Shown here piece by piece: positions 14,801-45,189 of a stretch of 64,000 nt of DNA. The number at the start of each line of letters is the position of its first letter. The first letter of the stretch is position 1. The stretch covers positions 12,053,501 through 12,117,500 of the forward strand of contig SMMW01000585.1 of NCBI GenBank assembly GCA_004794655.1, in the 5' to 3' direction. Origin of the DNA: Marisa cornuarietis. Its lineage: Eukaryota; Mollusca; Gastropoda; Architaenioglossa; Ampullariidae. The position numbers and the translations under genes were made by a program. The notes beneath the pieces were generated by a model. The model saw only the letters and a program-made list of their open reading frames with translations, ran no database searches and was not told the DNA's origin.

Positions 14801-17767
14801 GGTCGGCAAAGACGGCGGCGTACGGCAGTGATGTATTGCTGGGCGCCTTGTCGCACAGGTCGTGGATGTTGGTCAGCGTCAGGTTAGCGCCCCACACCAG
14901 GGAGGGAGAGAACTGCCACGTCAGACAAGGAACGCAATTAGCTTCGGTCAAGCGACAAAGTGAAGTCTAAAATCTACAAGTGCATCATCAATGATTCAAC
15001 TTATCGCAAAGAAATATACGCTTCGACAAAAATAAGGTACCCCTCCCTGTCCCACAGACATAACAGCAATGTAACTGTGTTGTCAGATACGCTTATCGTA
15101 AACTTATATCACTTAAAGACGCATGTTACATGCTAGCTTCCGAAAGAGTGGTTTTATTTAATACCTGTTGCTTCTGCAGGCAACCACAATTGTATAATGT
15201 TCTCACCTCTATCCTGTACAGCTCCTGTACTCCCCTGATGTCAATTAAAGTATCGTACATCCAGGGTCCGATCTCTTTGTACACACCTAAGATGGGAATG
15301 AGAGAAACTATAGTAATATTTAAAAGTTTTATTATGTTTCAGACTTTTAGTAAATTTTATGAAAAATAAAACGCATATTATTACATCAAAGTTCTAAAAA
15401 TGAACGTGTACTGTACAGTCTACTTGCTTTTAAGAAAGCTTCAACATGATTTGACTGAATCCTGCTTACCAAAGCCAGAATTTCCAAAGACCAGGCGGTA
15501 GTTGGCTGTGCGGTGCTGATGGAGCAGGGTGTACAGCTCTGGCAGTGTAGTGGGTTTGAACCACACAGCCCTGTCGCCTACGTTAGTAAAGGAACCGCTG
15601 TTCTGTTGTCGATCACTGGAGCAACACTTCTTGTCCAACTTGTTGTCACACTTGCCCTCGCATCTCTTGCCGGTCTTCTTGCACATCTTGGGGCTCAAGT
15701 CCTTTTTAAGTAGCCTTTTCTTTATATCTTTTTATACCTCATACATGTGCACTGTATTTATCCGGATTTTTTATTATATCCTTATTTTTTTGACAACAGT
15801 TGTCAAGTAAAAATTTAGGTTTTCCATCATTAACCATTGAAATAACTGTATATGAAACATTTAAAACGACTTTCTCCTATTTCCCATGCTCCATACTTAA
15901 AAAAACACTTGGATACCAGCATGAAATGTTTGAAAATTGAAAGGCAAAGATTAAAGGTTTGTTGTATTTTATTTCCATACCTCGATATCAATCATGCCGC
16001 CTTGGAGGTTGGACGGAGCGTCTAAAGCGAAAGACTTCATGGCGTCCAGGATTGGTCTGTAGCCTGCAGGTCAGCACAAAACTCGTTTTGATAAACACTA
16101 TTCAGCTTGATTTCGGGCTGTGAGGCCACAAATCTAAAATACATTCTGCAACGTTTTAAATAAAACAATATCTGTCTTTGTTCTTTTTTCATTACATGTC
16201 ATTTCAACAAGGAGACGCTTATTGACAAATTGAATGATTCAAGTGCATTTGAGTTCAGCTCTCTAGGTCATTTCATCATAAGACAATTGATTTGGCTTTC
16301 TTAGAGAAGAACACAACATCAGTTATGTAATAATTTATTATTCGATTTGATCTTAAGGGAATTTAACTGAGAGAAAGTTCCTACATAAAACGATGTGATA
16401 ATAACTCCTGATATTTGCGGATATCACTGCCACTTCAGCAAGCGAAACTTTGCAATTAAACGAGTGGAAATGTTTTATTTAATTTTTTTAAAAACTGTCA
16501 CAGGTCCTACCTGTGCAGCGGCAAATAGACACATCATAGGCATCTTCAACCTGCTGCATCGTAGGTGTGGGGTTTCTCTGAAGCAAACTTACATCAAGTC
16601 AGCATTTTATTAAGAGAAAATCGGAGGACAAAGAAATGGTAATTAGAACAAATAAAATTCACTTCAATTTTTTTAATCTACCATATTTCAGTATCTTTAT
16701 TATAACTCATGCCTTTTTGCTCATGCCTAAACTTTTTATACAATATATTTCCCAAGAGTCCAAAGCAAAGAAGTCAATTAATTATTTGGTAGTCTGCCCA
16801 TGATTACCTACCCATACATATTCGGTACTTGTTTACCGCTGAACTTCTTATAAAACAGTTTGTTCAAACATCTAATGCAAAGAAGTTTATAAATACACAT
16901 TTAGCTGTCCGCACGTACTTACCCATACAAATTCATGACTTGGGCGGGGCTACAGAAGCCACACTGAGCTCCATTGTACTTAGCGAGACGCTTTTGTATT
17001 GCATGCAGACCAGTTCGGACATTGCCCAGTCCTTCGATGGTCGTTATCTCCCACCCGTCACACATGTACAGCTGAACCAGGCACTGTATGCATACGAAAT
17101 TAAAAGAAACCTCGACATTATAAATATAAATAAAGTTGTTTTTTAACTTTTTGTTTTTTTCTATACACGTCTCTCCTTGTCTTAATCTATTGTCTATCTT
17201 GATATCTATCAACATTAATATGAATCTATATTGGTATTTATGTACATTTATAGCACACTCATAGGACTCCAGGAATCTCCACTTTCAACAGTCAAGCGAC
17301 GTAAGCTGATCTTTGGCCATGTGACCCGGCACGACACCTTGTCGAAGACTGTCCTTCAGGGCACCTTGGAGGGTGGCCGACGCCGCGGTGGCCAGAGGAA
17401 GAACTGGCTTACGAACGTCAAAGACTGGACTGGTCGTCCTGTACCGGACCTGCTGACTATCGGCCACAATAGGCAAAAGAGGCGGGCCCTGTCACCTGCC
17501 GCTTGCCCGCGTCTATCCATGTGATCCCCCCGTCAAGTGCCGGTCAAGGTACAATTAACTGAGTGACATTATTATGTATCTTTATTTATATTTTTTAACT
17601 TCTTATGCTTTCTGTCGACTCTACTGTGTAAGAATGCTTCTGCGTTTTCTGAATTCAAAGAACATTTTCGCCAATAGATTTGTTGATAAGTGTTTTCTCC
17701 AAACCGCATTATTTTGGGTAGCAAATATTTGTATATGCCAGACAATGACTTTCTCTCTGTCTGTCTG

Positions 17768-17816
<49 letters not shown>

Positions 17817-19221
17817 ACTCACAGAGTTGACGGCGTAGACCTGTTTCGTGGCGCTGACCGGCTCGTACAGTTTCACGGCGACCAGACACACCCCACACCC
17901 TCCTTCAATACACAGCTGCTTCGTACCCCGGGATACACCCGTCCTCCTCAGGTACTCGTTAAGGGAAGTGGCGGGGTTAAACTCATCTCTCACTGCCGAC
18001 ATTTTAGGAAAATGCTTGTTACTAGAACCTAAAATATAACACTCGATAAATCCTCATGTATTAATTAAAAATATACAAATATTCAAATACCTCCCAAAGT
18101 CTTATTACAGACGTTAAACCTATATTATTACATTTGAAATAAACATTAAGTTACGACTTTATTAGGCCAAGTCCCTGTGGATACCAAGTATTTGAAATCA
18201 AGCCAGAATATACTGAAGCCAGAAAAAAAGGAGAAGAAAATGACTAGAACAATTTTTGTGTGTCTAAACTTTTTGTTCAATACCACGGTCAACATTTAAT
18301 AGACAGGATTAACGGAATCTATAGTGACAAATTTTCTAACACGATGCGACGGTGTGTTTAGGATATTGACGCTTTTCCTTACTCTACATCTATTAAACTA
18401 CATTATTTACATCTCTTTTTACTTGTGTTGTTTACTACAGATAATATATTATATCCGTGTTGACTGAAAATAGCCATACCTATGTTGTATACTAAGAGCT
18501 GTTACTGTTTTGTTTACTACTGGCAACAGTACTAGTAATACCTGTGCACTGAACACCATTCACGGTAAAGGTAACCCCGTCGCTAGCTCCCTGCTGTAGA
18601 CGTAGTTTCGTGTAGAAGCCGCAGCTGATGCAGGTCCCCGCATACTCCTCCCGACCTGAAAACCCTGGCACTTTGTCCTGCCTGACACAGTCCAAGACCG
18701 TTAGTCTAGTTGCTATTAATATCATTTGTCTACGAATTGCGGTTAGCTGACAATGCGTACGTTTTCATGCGTAAAAACATGAATGTTACAGAAAGATTTA
18801 GAATTTTTGTCAAATAGACGTGAATGAAATGGGTTTATAAAACAAGTTGAAATCTCTACTTTAAAAAAATGAAAGCATATGTTGGAAAGTAGACACAAGA
18901 TTCTAGATTAACTAGAAGACAACGAATTTGAAACTATGCGTCCACTTCGCCACATAAGGGCACGATCATGCCCGGAAATGACGTCAGACGTGTGTAGAAG
19001 CGATCTAAAGATAAATGAAGGGTTCACATACAACTGCTGGAAGCTGACAAGCAAGGACAGAGTGAGAGATTGTAATTTCAAGACTCAGATAGAGGATCTC
19101 CTTCCACCAACAACCAACTGTATGAAAAAGACGACTTTAGGGGTGGTATAGCACAGACATTGCTTTCTACTCACTTTATGCCGCATGCCGGACACTGAAC
19201 AAAATGAACAACATCTGACAT
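1667..19221 (-). CDS. Gene A: aldehyde oxidase / xanthine dehydrogenase family enzyme, complete
   Basis: This is a molybdo-flavoenzyme expected to hydroxylate aldehydes or N-heterocycles, passing electrons from Moco through two 2Fe-2S clusters to FAD and then O2 or NAD; enzymes of this family are cytosolic. I joined 34 coding exons (listed in the four domain entries), 4065 nt, 1354 residues, close to the family's usual length of about 1330 plus an N-terminal extension. Seen in order: C10/C13/C33/C36 ribbon; 2Fe-2S cysteines C90, C95, C98, C120 and C160, C163, C195, C197; FAD domain from about 227; Moco domain from about 610 with GGAFGGKI (844-851), NTACRAPG (R959), MGQG (Q1085), DIGQ (Q1230) and GEPP (E1298). 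The isoleucine after GGAFGGK, where xanthine dehydrogenase has Glu, and the CRAPG motif favour aldehyde oxidase. The start codon sits in an exon shared with gene B. No frameshift or stop was found. The substrate cannot be deduced. Confidence 0.93.
4705..5410 (+). mobile_element. Insertion in gene A intron 28 with a retroposon-like tail
   Basis: Intron sequence on either side (up to about 4705 and from about 5410) aligns with gene B intron 28 at about 27170-27290 and 27410-27530, but the middle is absent from B. Near its right part it has 'gtgaagcgccttgagc' followed by 'ccgctatgtcagcc', which resembles the AAGCGCCTTGAG...GCGCTATATAA tails of animal LINEs and SINEs. No clear protein was recognised. 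Borders are approximate. Confidence 0.45.
6265..6266 (-). other. GC splice donor of gene A exon 27
   Basis: The exon ends ACAAAG and the intron begins GCAAGC. No GT in the neighbourhood keeps the frame into exon 28. Gene B has the same GC donor, while gene C has GTAAAC at the homologous place. Confidence 0.75.
12068..15701 (-). CDS. Gene A exons 7-15: FAD domain
   Basis: Exons: 7, 15470-15701; 8, 15207-15286; 9, 14766-14912; 10, 14362-14464; 11, 14084-14232; 12, 13819-13929; 13, 13101-13167; 14, 12617-12717; 15, 12068-12226. Exon 7 opens with a lysine- and cysteine-rich linker (CKKTGKRCEGKC) and ends with LVFGNSGFG, the FAD-binding turn equivalent to LVVGNTE of xanthine dehydrogenase. Exon 10 (SWAGNLMLKH) matches the 'VGGNI' segment. 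Exon 11 ends at YRVSQ and does not show the FFxGYRK motif of NAD-dependent xanthine dehydrogenase, which agrees with an oxidase. Exons 14-15 form the link to the Moco domain. Confidence 0.9.
15981..17992 (-). CDS. Gene A exons 3-6: two 2Fe-2S cluster domains
   Basis: Exons: 3, 17823-17992; 4, 16923-17083; 5, 16511-16587; 6, 15981-16063. Exon 3 carries CIEGGCGVC, the plant-ferredoxin type C-X4-C-X2-C, with the fourth cysteine being the first codon of exon 4. Exon 4 has QCGFCSP and exon 5 ICRCTG, the second cluster typical of this family. Exon 6 reads YRPILDAMKSFA, the usual link out of the iron-sulphur domain. Exon 5 uses the acceptor after TGTAAG, giving YGLLQRNPTPT, which restores the family spacing. 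Confidence 0.92.
17275..17524 (+). mobile_element. LINE fragment (reverse transcriptase C-terminal end) in gene A intron 3
   Basis: The plus-strand frame reads RRKLIFGHVTRHDTL, then TVLQGTLEGGRRRGGQRKNW and PDLLTIGHNR, ending in a TGA at 17522. This is the conserved tail seen downstream of the reverse transcriptase in many animal LINE polyproteins. Only about 80 residues remain, so it is a 5'-truncated dead copy. It is antisense to gene A and absent from gene B intron 3. Confidence 0.75.
17751..17816. repeat. (CT)n(CA)n microsatellite beside the gene A exon 3 donor
   Basis: CTGT/CT repeats followed by CA repeats, ending 6 bases from the donor of exon 3. In the transcript this reads GUGAGUUG followed by (UG)n and then (AG)n. 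Confidence 0.95.
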
Positions 19222-19271
19222 CCTTGTTCACTCCCTGTACGATCCTCTACAGATGGACATTAAAGTCTCTC
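18542..19271 (-). CDS. Gene A exons 1-2: leader, start codon and CxxC-CxxC N-terminal module
   Basis: Exon 1 spans 19175-19271 (coding from 19221, acceptor AG at 19272-19273, donor GTGAGT); exon 2 spans 18542-18681. The splice joins AA|G so that CPACGIK runs into QDKVPG. The product has CPACG at 10-14 and CISCGF at 33-38, spacing C-X2-C-X19-C-X2-C, then the first beta strand of the ferredoxin domain (VTFTVNG, 52-58). Normal family members begin close to that strand, so about 45 residues are extra. The start has A at -3 (ACAAGGATG), and the same context is kept in gene B. The 5' splice acceptor implies a further non-coding exon upstream, which I could not locate. Confidence 0.8.
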
Positions 19272-19375
19272 CTGAAATATAGGTTAGTCTGGCTATTGAG
19301 AAATTACTTCGTGTTTAAATTACTGTGTTTAAATTAAAGTCTTTTTACTAAGTAGAGTAAATAATCCATCATCAT

Positions 19376-20259
19376 TGTCAAGAACGCACGGGACGTGTGG
19401 ACAGGTCACATACAACACACACTGACCTCACAGCGTTCTTCACGTGTCCTTTCACACAACAAAGTACAAAGACCTCCACGTGGGTTCCTATATCTCTATA
19501 ATTAAAAAAAATCCAAATATTTCCCACACTCAATGAATTTCAAATAAAAGTTACATCAACATATATCGCAGCTAAATTAATGATTACTTAAACCCTACTA
19601 ATATTCTAAATATCCTTTCAACAACGTAAATGTCTTCTTTCAACCTTCCACTCAAACGTCGCTCACCGTCTCTTCTCTATATCAGCTTAATTTTCTTCCA
19701 ATGTTCAACAGTTTCTCAAAACGTACCTGACCACTTCACACTGTCAACGTCTGATCACAACTCACGCACCCACAGATACACACTTGCCTGTAATACTCCT
19801 TTAAATTATATAAAAATACACACCACTACGAATCTTCAAAAGCACAGCAATTACTTCCAATATAGAATCCACTGGCAGAAACACAGCAACTGACGAATCT
19901 TTTCACACACACAGCAATACTCCAATTTTCTGAATAAACCAGTAGAAACACATTAACTGGCGAAACACTAACCTATATACTCCCAGCAATACTCGAAATG
20001 CCGACCTTGTTTACTTTTCTCGAAAAATCACACACACACACACACACCGGTACATTCCACTCAAACCATCATTTGTCCTTTCTCTCCCGAAACTTCTGCG
20101 CTCTTGCAGACGACACCCCACGTCATACTCTTCTTTTACGTCACGCTTTCCAACCATAGCAAACATATACCCCAAGGGCCACTAACCCTGCTGTACAAAA
20201 CAAACAAGGGAGCTAACTCCATTTCTGCCCTTCATTACTTTCACTGGTCGATCCGTTAC

Positions 20260-20260
<1 letters not shown>
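19376..20260. mobile_element. Element related to the palindromic insertion of gene C
   Basis: It starts TGTCAAGAACG and ends GATCCGTTACA. The right end matches the terminus of the 60278-61623 element (tcactggtcgatccgttaca against tcacgggtcgatccgtgaca, 17 of 20). Positions 19390-19500 resemble that element's interior at 60505-60620 (for example 'cttcacgtgt', 'cacgtgggtt'). It is flanked by ATCAT on both sides, but the right flank runs into (CAT)n, so the target duplication is weak evidence. No ORF; non-autonomous. Confidence 0.5.

Positions 20261-20327
<67 letters not shown>
20261..20327. repeat. (CAT)n microsatellite
   Basis: About 22 units of CAT directly at the right end of the 19376-20260 element. 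The poly-His and poly-Asp frames across it are artefacts. Confidence 0.97.
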
Positions 20328-22312
20328 ATGTAAAAGTAAAAAGAAATTACAAAAACTATAGACAGGACATGGTTAACTCCTAAATTTAAAACAAGTACCT
20401 TCAATGAAATACAGTCAGAGTGTAGATCTGTTTCAAACTGTTTAGTTCTTCTTGTTAACGAAAGGTTTGCATGTACTTATTACTTACCTGATTCTTTAAG
20501 AGGTCCATTTAGGTGAATAGTATCTAGCGCACGACTATGTCAGCGTTTTTATAGAGGAAAAGAAAGGGGAACAGATGCAAATATATATTTTTTGTTTCAA
20601 GTCTTTCAGAACGCTTTGAATGAACTCAATAGTACTTTTTGAATGTTTTTTAGAATAAGAAACAGTTTTTTTCATTTTTGCAAAACAGAAACTATTCCCC
20701 CTTGACTGGAACTATTTAAAGTAAATGTAGTGTTTTATGCCTAATACATCGAGGTATAAAATGAGATTTGGATGACCTAGTTCATTTTTGTCTAGTGCGA
20801 CACTTGCATGGGCGTCTACCTTTAATAAAGATATTAATAAAATCCATTTTAGATGGTATTTTTAAGCAGATTTCGTATCTCTTATAAACTGAAACCAATG
20901 TATATGGGTGTTAAACGTTATTGGCAAAACTGGAAATTTTATTACATTTTGTTCGATAGTGAAAAAGGGTAATTTCACAATAAAATGATGTCTTCTAAGA
21001 TTAGACTCTTGATGAAATGATTACGATGGGATTACATTTGTACTCTCTCGATTTTCTTTTGGCTTATAGAACAACCTTAAAGTGACTTCTTATCTTGGTG
21101 TTCTACCTGACACGTGTCTTCTGTAGGACCATGACTGGGAAACAACAGCGTTGGTCCAGATAGTGGCACTTGATAAAAAATGTCCGACACGAAATGACGT
21201 ACAGATAAATTTATTTCTAGTAACTATATAAATCTGAATGAAAGATACTAGTTCATGAAATATAGGGGAATACACTCCTTCCGTTCTCGAAACAAACACA
21301 CGTCTACAAACATCACTATGCACAGAACGAGGTCAACATCACTTACGTCAAGATTGTACATCGACATGTTTATGATGTCAAGGCCTCAGACTTTCCTCGT
21401 CTCTAAAGAGGAGAGCTGGGATCATATGTTAATTAGGGGCATTTGTGTACAACTGCGACGAAACAATTTTATTCTCTTTTGTGTTTGGTGATGTTTGTAG
21501 CCATGTGTCTCGAGAACAGAGGAGGAGATCTCATCCAGATTTTAGGAAATAAATGTTTTCCATGAGCTTTAGTCGGTCTTTGGGAAAAGAAATGTGCACC
21601 CACTTGACCCTTGAGATCGTTGTTTCTCTGTTACACCTACAGTAATTGTTTATGACAAGTCATCGTAGCTACTCTGTACCTCACAGCTGTTTAAGCCGCG
21701 CCCCCTTCCTTACTGGGTCTGAATAGCTGTTAAGATGTCGAGAGGATCAAAACTTATGTGCGTAGAAAAATATTGTTAGACTTGACAGTTTTTGTCTATA
21801 AGTCCTACGCCAGATTATAGTGAAATAGATTTTGATAAGCATTGCACTAGATTTTTTGGGCTGCATCGAATCTGATGACAACCATTGTCTTTCACAACAC
21901 GAGTTGTGGCACAATAATATACTTTGTAAAATATAGGAAGCCGCTAGCTGGATGATTGCTTTGGTATGTAAGTGTATGTAAGTTTGTATTTTTGTGTTTT
22001 ATTGCTCTACCATGTGTGTGCCTTAATATATATATATATATATTTGACCATCTGCTCCACTATCGTGCATGTACTGTACAAATGCTAGTCAACGATTCCG
22101 AGCATCCATGGATACAGTTTACAAAAAATATAATATGCAATAAAACAGTTTAGACTATCCATTATTATACAGGTAATTAGAAACTAATGTGCGTGGAAGC
22201 ACGTTGAAAACTGAAGTAAGAGAAAAGAGAAGTTAATGGCGTTTGCGTTTATTCCAACTTCTATATCGATACATACGGGTTTAAAACAAAAAAATATTTT
22301 AATAAACCAACC

Positions 22313-22318
22313 TTTATT
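22313..22318 (-). terminator. Candidate poly(A) signal of gene B
   Basis: AATAAA on the minus strand, 920 bases past the stop codon, in the same conserved context as 954-959. Confidence 0.35.
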
Positions 22319-22412
22319 TATATTTCATATGACAAGAAATTTGATGTAAAGAACAAACAAGACAACTGAACTTGCGTTTTACATTTTATTTCACGAGACT
22401 TAATTAATTAAT

Positions 22413-22413
<1 letters not shown>

Positions 22414-22448
<35 letters not shown>
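22414..22448. repeat. (ATT)n microsatellite
   Basis: About 11 units of ATT; absent from the homologous place near position 1000. Confidence 0.95.
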
Positions 22449-22449
<1 letters not shown>

Positions 22450-23236
22450 AGCACATTTTTAACTTAATAAAGAATTCCACGCTCTTTCTAATAGAAAGGC
22501 GAAGAAAGAAAAACAGAAAAAATCACATAATACACACACGAACACAGACCAAAGAATGTCAACCAAACGGACAGAGAAACATCAACACTCATAAAGAACA
22601 TGACAGAAAGTCCTACACAAGAAGCAGGTTTCTCGGCAAATAAAGATCTCAAAGAAAATACGAGCTGAAAAGATGAGTTTGCGATGGTGCGTGAAACCGG
22701 AAGATAACAAGTAGTTGATAGAGGGCGCACAAAGTCAAGACTTCAGGAAAGATCCGTAAATCCCTAGATGTTCCTACGACCTTGTTTACATCTATATCGA
22801 TGTTCAAATAAGAATTGTTTCATTTAGACACTTTTTGTTTCAATGAAATTGAAGATACAAGACAAAACAGAAAAATGTTGACCATTCACCAGAAGTGACT
22901 AAACATTGCTGATATTTTAAAGCCACGAAGTCTCCAGACTTGCAGACTGGTTTTGTGCCAATGTGTTAGTACAATTTTAAGGATTAATATAAAACGCTTA
23001 GTATGGCACTATAATAAAAATGGGTTATGGAAGCCTAAAAAAAACAAGTACACCATACACCTTGAAGAAGAATCTTGATACGATCTTGGAAGCAGTTTTT
23101 TCTAGATCTTTGGAAACAATTTTTAGTAAAGTTTAGAAACAATTTTAGCATCAATCTTGGCAGAATCTTGGCTAATCGGCAGCTACATCCACTCTTGATT
23201 CGTTCCTTTCGTAGAACACAATCCGCGGACAGGCGA

Positions 23237-42161
<18,925 letters not shown>

Positions 42162-42820
42162 CCTTGTTAACTCTGTAAAGGCTTGTCACAAAGTTACATT
42201 CCAGCCCCTCCTGAAAAAGAGAGGTTAATATATTTATAATGAAATTACTGTTCTTTAGAATAATTGATGAATTTAGACCTACTCGCCGCTTATCATTAAT
42301 CACAAGGGAACAAAGCAAACACGAGTTGGAACAAAACATTGGCTGCTACCATGGTTAACACAAGTAACTTTAATGAGGCAGAGTGGAGTTTTAAGACAAA
42401 AGTCTGGTCTTCTGTTTGCAAGAAATTACTCACCAAGTTTTAGAAGGATAGCCAGAGGTTTAGTTAAGAGAACAATGTCGAGCAATCGACTATACCTCAC
42501 AGTCTGTTATAGAGGAAGATAAGGACAGGATGATAAGGCCAGGTGGTGTAGACATACACTGTACTGCTGAGTCATTCAAAGGTATGCACATTATGAAGCT
42601 TAACGATTTGGAAACACGATACATGTTTATATTTGGTCTAAACTGCTACTAAGTTTATGGTATAAAATTAGCAATGGGTGTGTTCAAACCTTCAAGTATT
42701 TTTAATGTGGTACGTTGTTTGCTCTCTTTTCAAAGAGAAGATGAACCATTTTTTCTGATGACATTTGCTCTGAGAATCCTCACCAAATGGTTAAAAAGTG
42801 ATTGAACTCTTTTTCTGTCT

Positions 42821-43330
42821 AAACTGCGTCTCATCCCTTACGTTCCAGCCAAACAACTACGCTCTTTGTTGGATGACCATATCCTCACTGTTCCTCTCAC
42901 CAGAATAACATATGGCCACAGGATTTTTGGTTACTGTGCAGTAAAACAATGGAACTCTCTCCCTTTCCATATCCGCCACCTTCCTACAACTGAATCCTTC
43001 AAATCTGCACTGAAAACGCACCTCTTCCTTGAGCATTACTCCTAACACAGTCCACACAATGCTCGTCCTTCTTACCCTCCCCCCTTCTGCTTTTGCTAAT
43101 TTTCTACCCATCTTTCTCTGCAGAATCGCTTTATTTTCTATGTTCTGTTACTTGGTGTCTTTTTGTGTTTTCCATCTTTGTTTTCTGTTTGTCGTCAGTA
43201 CTGTCGTTTATTCTTACGCCCCTCGTGTTCTATCCATTTAGTCCACGTCTCTTCCTTGTTTTAAGCGCTAAGAGCATGCTCTCTATGAGTGTGAATATGC
43301 GCTATAAAAATCTTCATTTATTATTATTAT
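42821..43330 (+). mobile_element. 5'-truncated LINE: end of reverse transcriptase ORF, 3' UTR and (ATT)n tail
   Basis: From 42821 to the stop at 43043-43045 one frame of 75 codons reads through motifs typical of the C-terminus of CR1/L2-like reverse transcriptases: ITYGHRIFGYCAVKQWNSLP, HIRHLPTTESFKSALKTHLF. It is followed by about 270 bases of 3' UTR ending GCGCTATAAAAATCTTC and ATTATTATTAT. Two further fragments of the same 3' end lie in gene B introns, on the opposite strand. Confidence 0.85.
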
Positions 43331-44675
43331 ATAGCATAACCTCAAAGGAAACGCGGATAATGCTGCCCTTTGAATGCCATTTCTTATCTTAGTGGATTTA
43401 ACCCATTTGGCAAGAGCGTTACACATGAGTACGACCTGTGACTCAGCATAAGAGATAAGAACACCACATCTTAGATTAATACAAGAAATTCACATGACAC
43501 TCGAGACTTTAATGTATTCTTTGCCATTATACTTATAAAGTACTTTTGTTTGCAAAACTCAACAAAAGTAAACCACAATTGCTTTAAGCTGGTCCCCTTC
43601 CCTAACCAAACCTTACCTGTAGACATTATCCATTCTCTGTGCACGTACCCTGTCAGAGAGGACGGTTTTACTGATGTCTTCTTATAAAGACTTATAGTTC
43701 GCAGACAGGCAAGCAAAGAGCGATCACATTTGTGAAGATTTTTTGCTTTTCCTAGGTATTGGCTAGTACTTGATGCATTATCTCTAATCAGCCAGTAGCA
43801 TCCTAAACATCTTTATTTGGTTGTAAATTCTTTGTCCTTCTACCTCACTAAACTTTAAAAGAAGTGAAGGTGGCCCATGGTCTAATATTACGGGGGGGGG
43901 TAGGTTGATAAGTCTTGCCGTCACTGCAATATTTTCTGTTAGATTAGACATATCTGGAGAAAATCGGTTCTGTATTGTCGCTCGGCATCTTTCCTTTATC
44001 ATACTTGACCGTGACACGTCGAAATTGAAGAGTGTTCAGACGTTTGGTTCAAAGGCTGTGAAGGTCATGTTGACAAGTTTTGGGAATTTTTAACCTGTTG
44101 TTCTTGTTGAGTCACAATAAACTTTAAAGATTACACTGAGACTCTCGCTGTATTAGAAGGCAGAATCAAAGGGATTAGAATAAGAAATACAACTCTTCTG
44201 TGACACGACAACGCCCAGCCTCACACTAGTGCGACAACAAGATGCAATCCAAAGCCAGGACATTTCAGTGCTGCAGCATTTACTGTATAGCCCGGACCTG
44301 ACATAATGACTTCTCTATGTTCCTAAAACTAAAGAAATACTTCAACCCTAGGGGAAGTCTGCAGCGAGGAAATTATTTAATATAATAATTATGCAGCTTT
44401 GAAAATAATTGATGTAGTTATATTTCTTTTTATTTAATTACGATCTATTTTCCAGTTCATTTGCTGTTTAAGGGGAAGAAAAACTTATCAACAAGCCCTT
44501 GCATAAAGGATTCGTTTCTCTATTTCATCATGAGTGCAATCCACTTTTTTCTTACATGCACGTGCAAGAACGCCTAACATTATACCATCGAGTACTCCAC
44601 ACAAGCACACGCGCTGAAATTAAATATTCACAAGAAAAATATACAACCAGAGTCTCAATTCAATCAAGCGGTGTT

Positions 44676-44681
44676 TTTATT
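44676..44681 (-). terminator. Candidate poly(A) signal of gene C
   Basis: AATAAA on the minus strand, about 510 bases past the gene C stop. No conserved context supports it. Confidence 0.25.
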
Positions 44682-45189
44682 CATTGTCTTTTCTTTAATA
44701 TACCTGATTACGTCTATATTGCGATTCTGAGTTAACCCTACTGAACTAAATGAAAAATCATCACATATCACATCAAAATGATGGCAAACACACTAAAAAG
44801 GGTTTCACATGACCACGTTTTTAAGCAGATAACCTAAATGTATATTTAAAAGGGTGAAAAATTTTAATCTATTCAAATGAAGAAATTTTTATATCACTTC
44901 CACCGCATTTTAAAAAACTATTTTTTCTCTCGTTTTAAGCAAAGAACTTTAAATATTAACCACAAGAAAAATATTTCTGTCAATAACAACTTAGACCCAC
45001 TCCCAAGTATTAGCAGTGCTATAATGTCGCTATGCTCAGTAATCTTGGCCATTTACCTAAAAAACAAAAGAAGTTCTTCGAGCTGTAAGACACTCTAAAA
45101 GTTAAGATACACAGTGAAGATCAAGACAGCATGTCTGTATGAAGTCAACATCCCATAATGCATCACATTTAACCCAGTCGAGCAGACGA

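Larger units (their letters stand above)
19272..21317. other. Upstream region of gene A
   Basis: This region should hold the first leader exon and promoter of gene A, but neither can be placed from sequence alone. It contains a transposon-like element (19376-20260) and a (CAT)n microsatellite (20261-20327). The rest, about 20330-21317, shows no coding or repeat signal that I recognise. At 21318 the block shared with the left edge of the window begins. Confidence 0.5.
21318..23236. other. 3' flank of gene B, duplicate of 1-1666
   Basis: It aligns with the left edge of the window from its first bases (tatgcac...gaacgaggtcaac) through to the stop codon region. It includes a shared poly(A)-like site and the same 'aatcttgg' repeats just below the stop codon. 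B-specific additions are a TA run (22027-22043) and (ATT)n at 22414-22448. No gene was recognised. Confidence 0.7.
42211..45189. other. Region between gene B and gene C
   Basis: It contains the unseen first leader exon and promoter of gene B, a LINE 3' end (42821-43330), and the 3' flank of gene C. It does not resemble the 3' flanks of A and B. No protein-coding gene other than the LINE remnant was recognised. A G8 run lies at about 43891. Confidence 0.55.

Noticed and set aside
18492..18725. Alternative start codon at 18725 for gene A, upstream of exon 2
   Set aside because: This reading runs through the splice acceptor (CAG at 18682-18684) and has no counterpart in gene B, whereas the exon 1 join works in both genes.
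1667..19221. Calling the genes xanthine dehydrogenase
   Set aside because: The Glu of GGFGGKE is Ile, the arginine motif is CRAPG and not FRGFGG, and the FFxGYRK NAD-site motif is not seen. Aldehyde oxidase type is favoured, though the two are one family and substrate is not proven.
20104..20361. ORF with a long poly-histidine run, and similar poly-His/poly-Ser ORFs near 34837-35253 and 51608-51838
   Set aside because: These are translations of CAT/ATG microsatellites and carry no gene signal.
42857..43111. Minus-strand 84-codon ORF over the LINE
   Set aside because: The plus-strand frame carries the reverse-transcriptase C-terminal motifs; the minus-strand ORF is its shadow.
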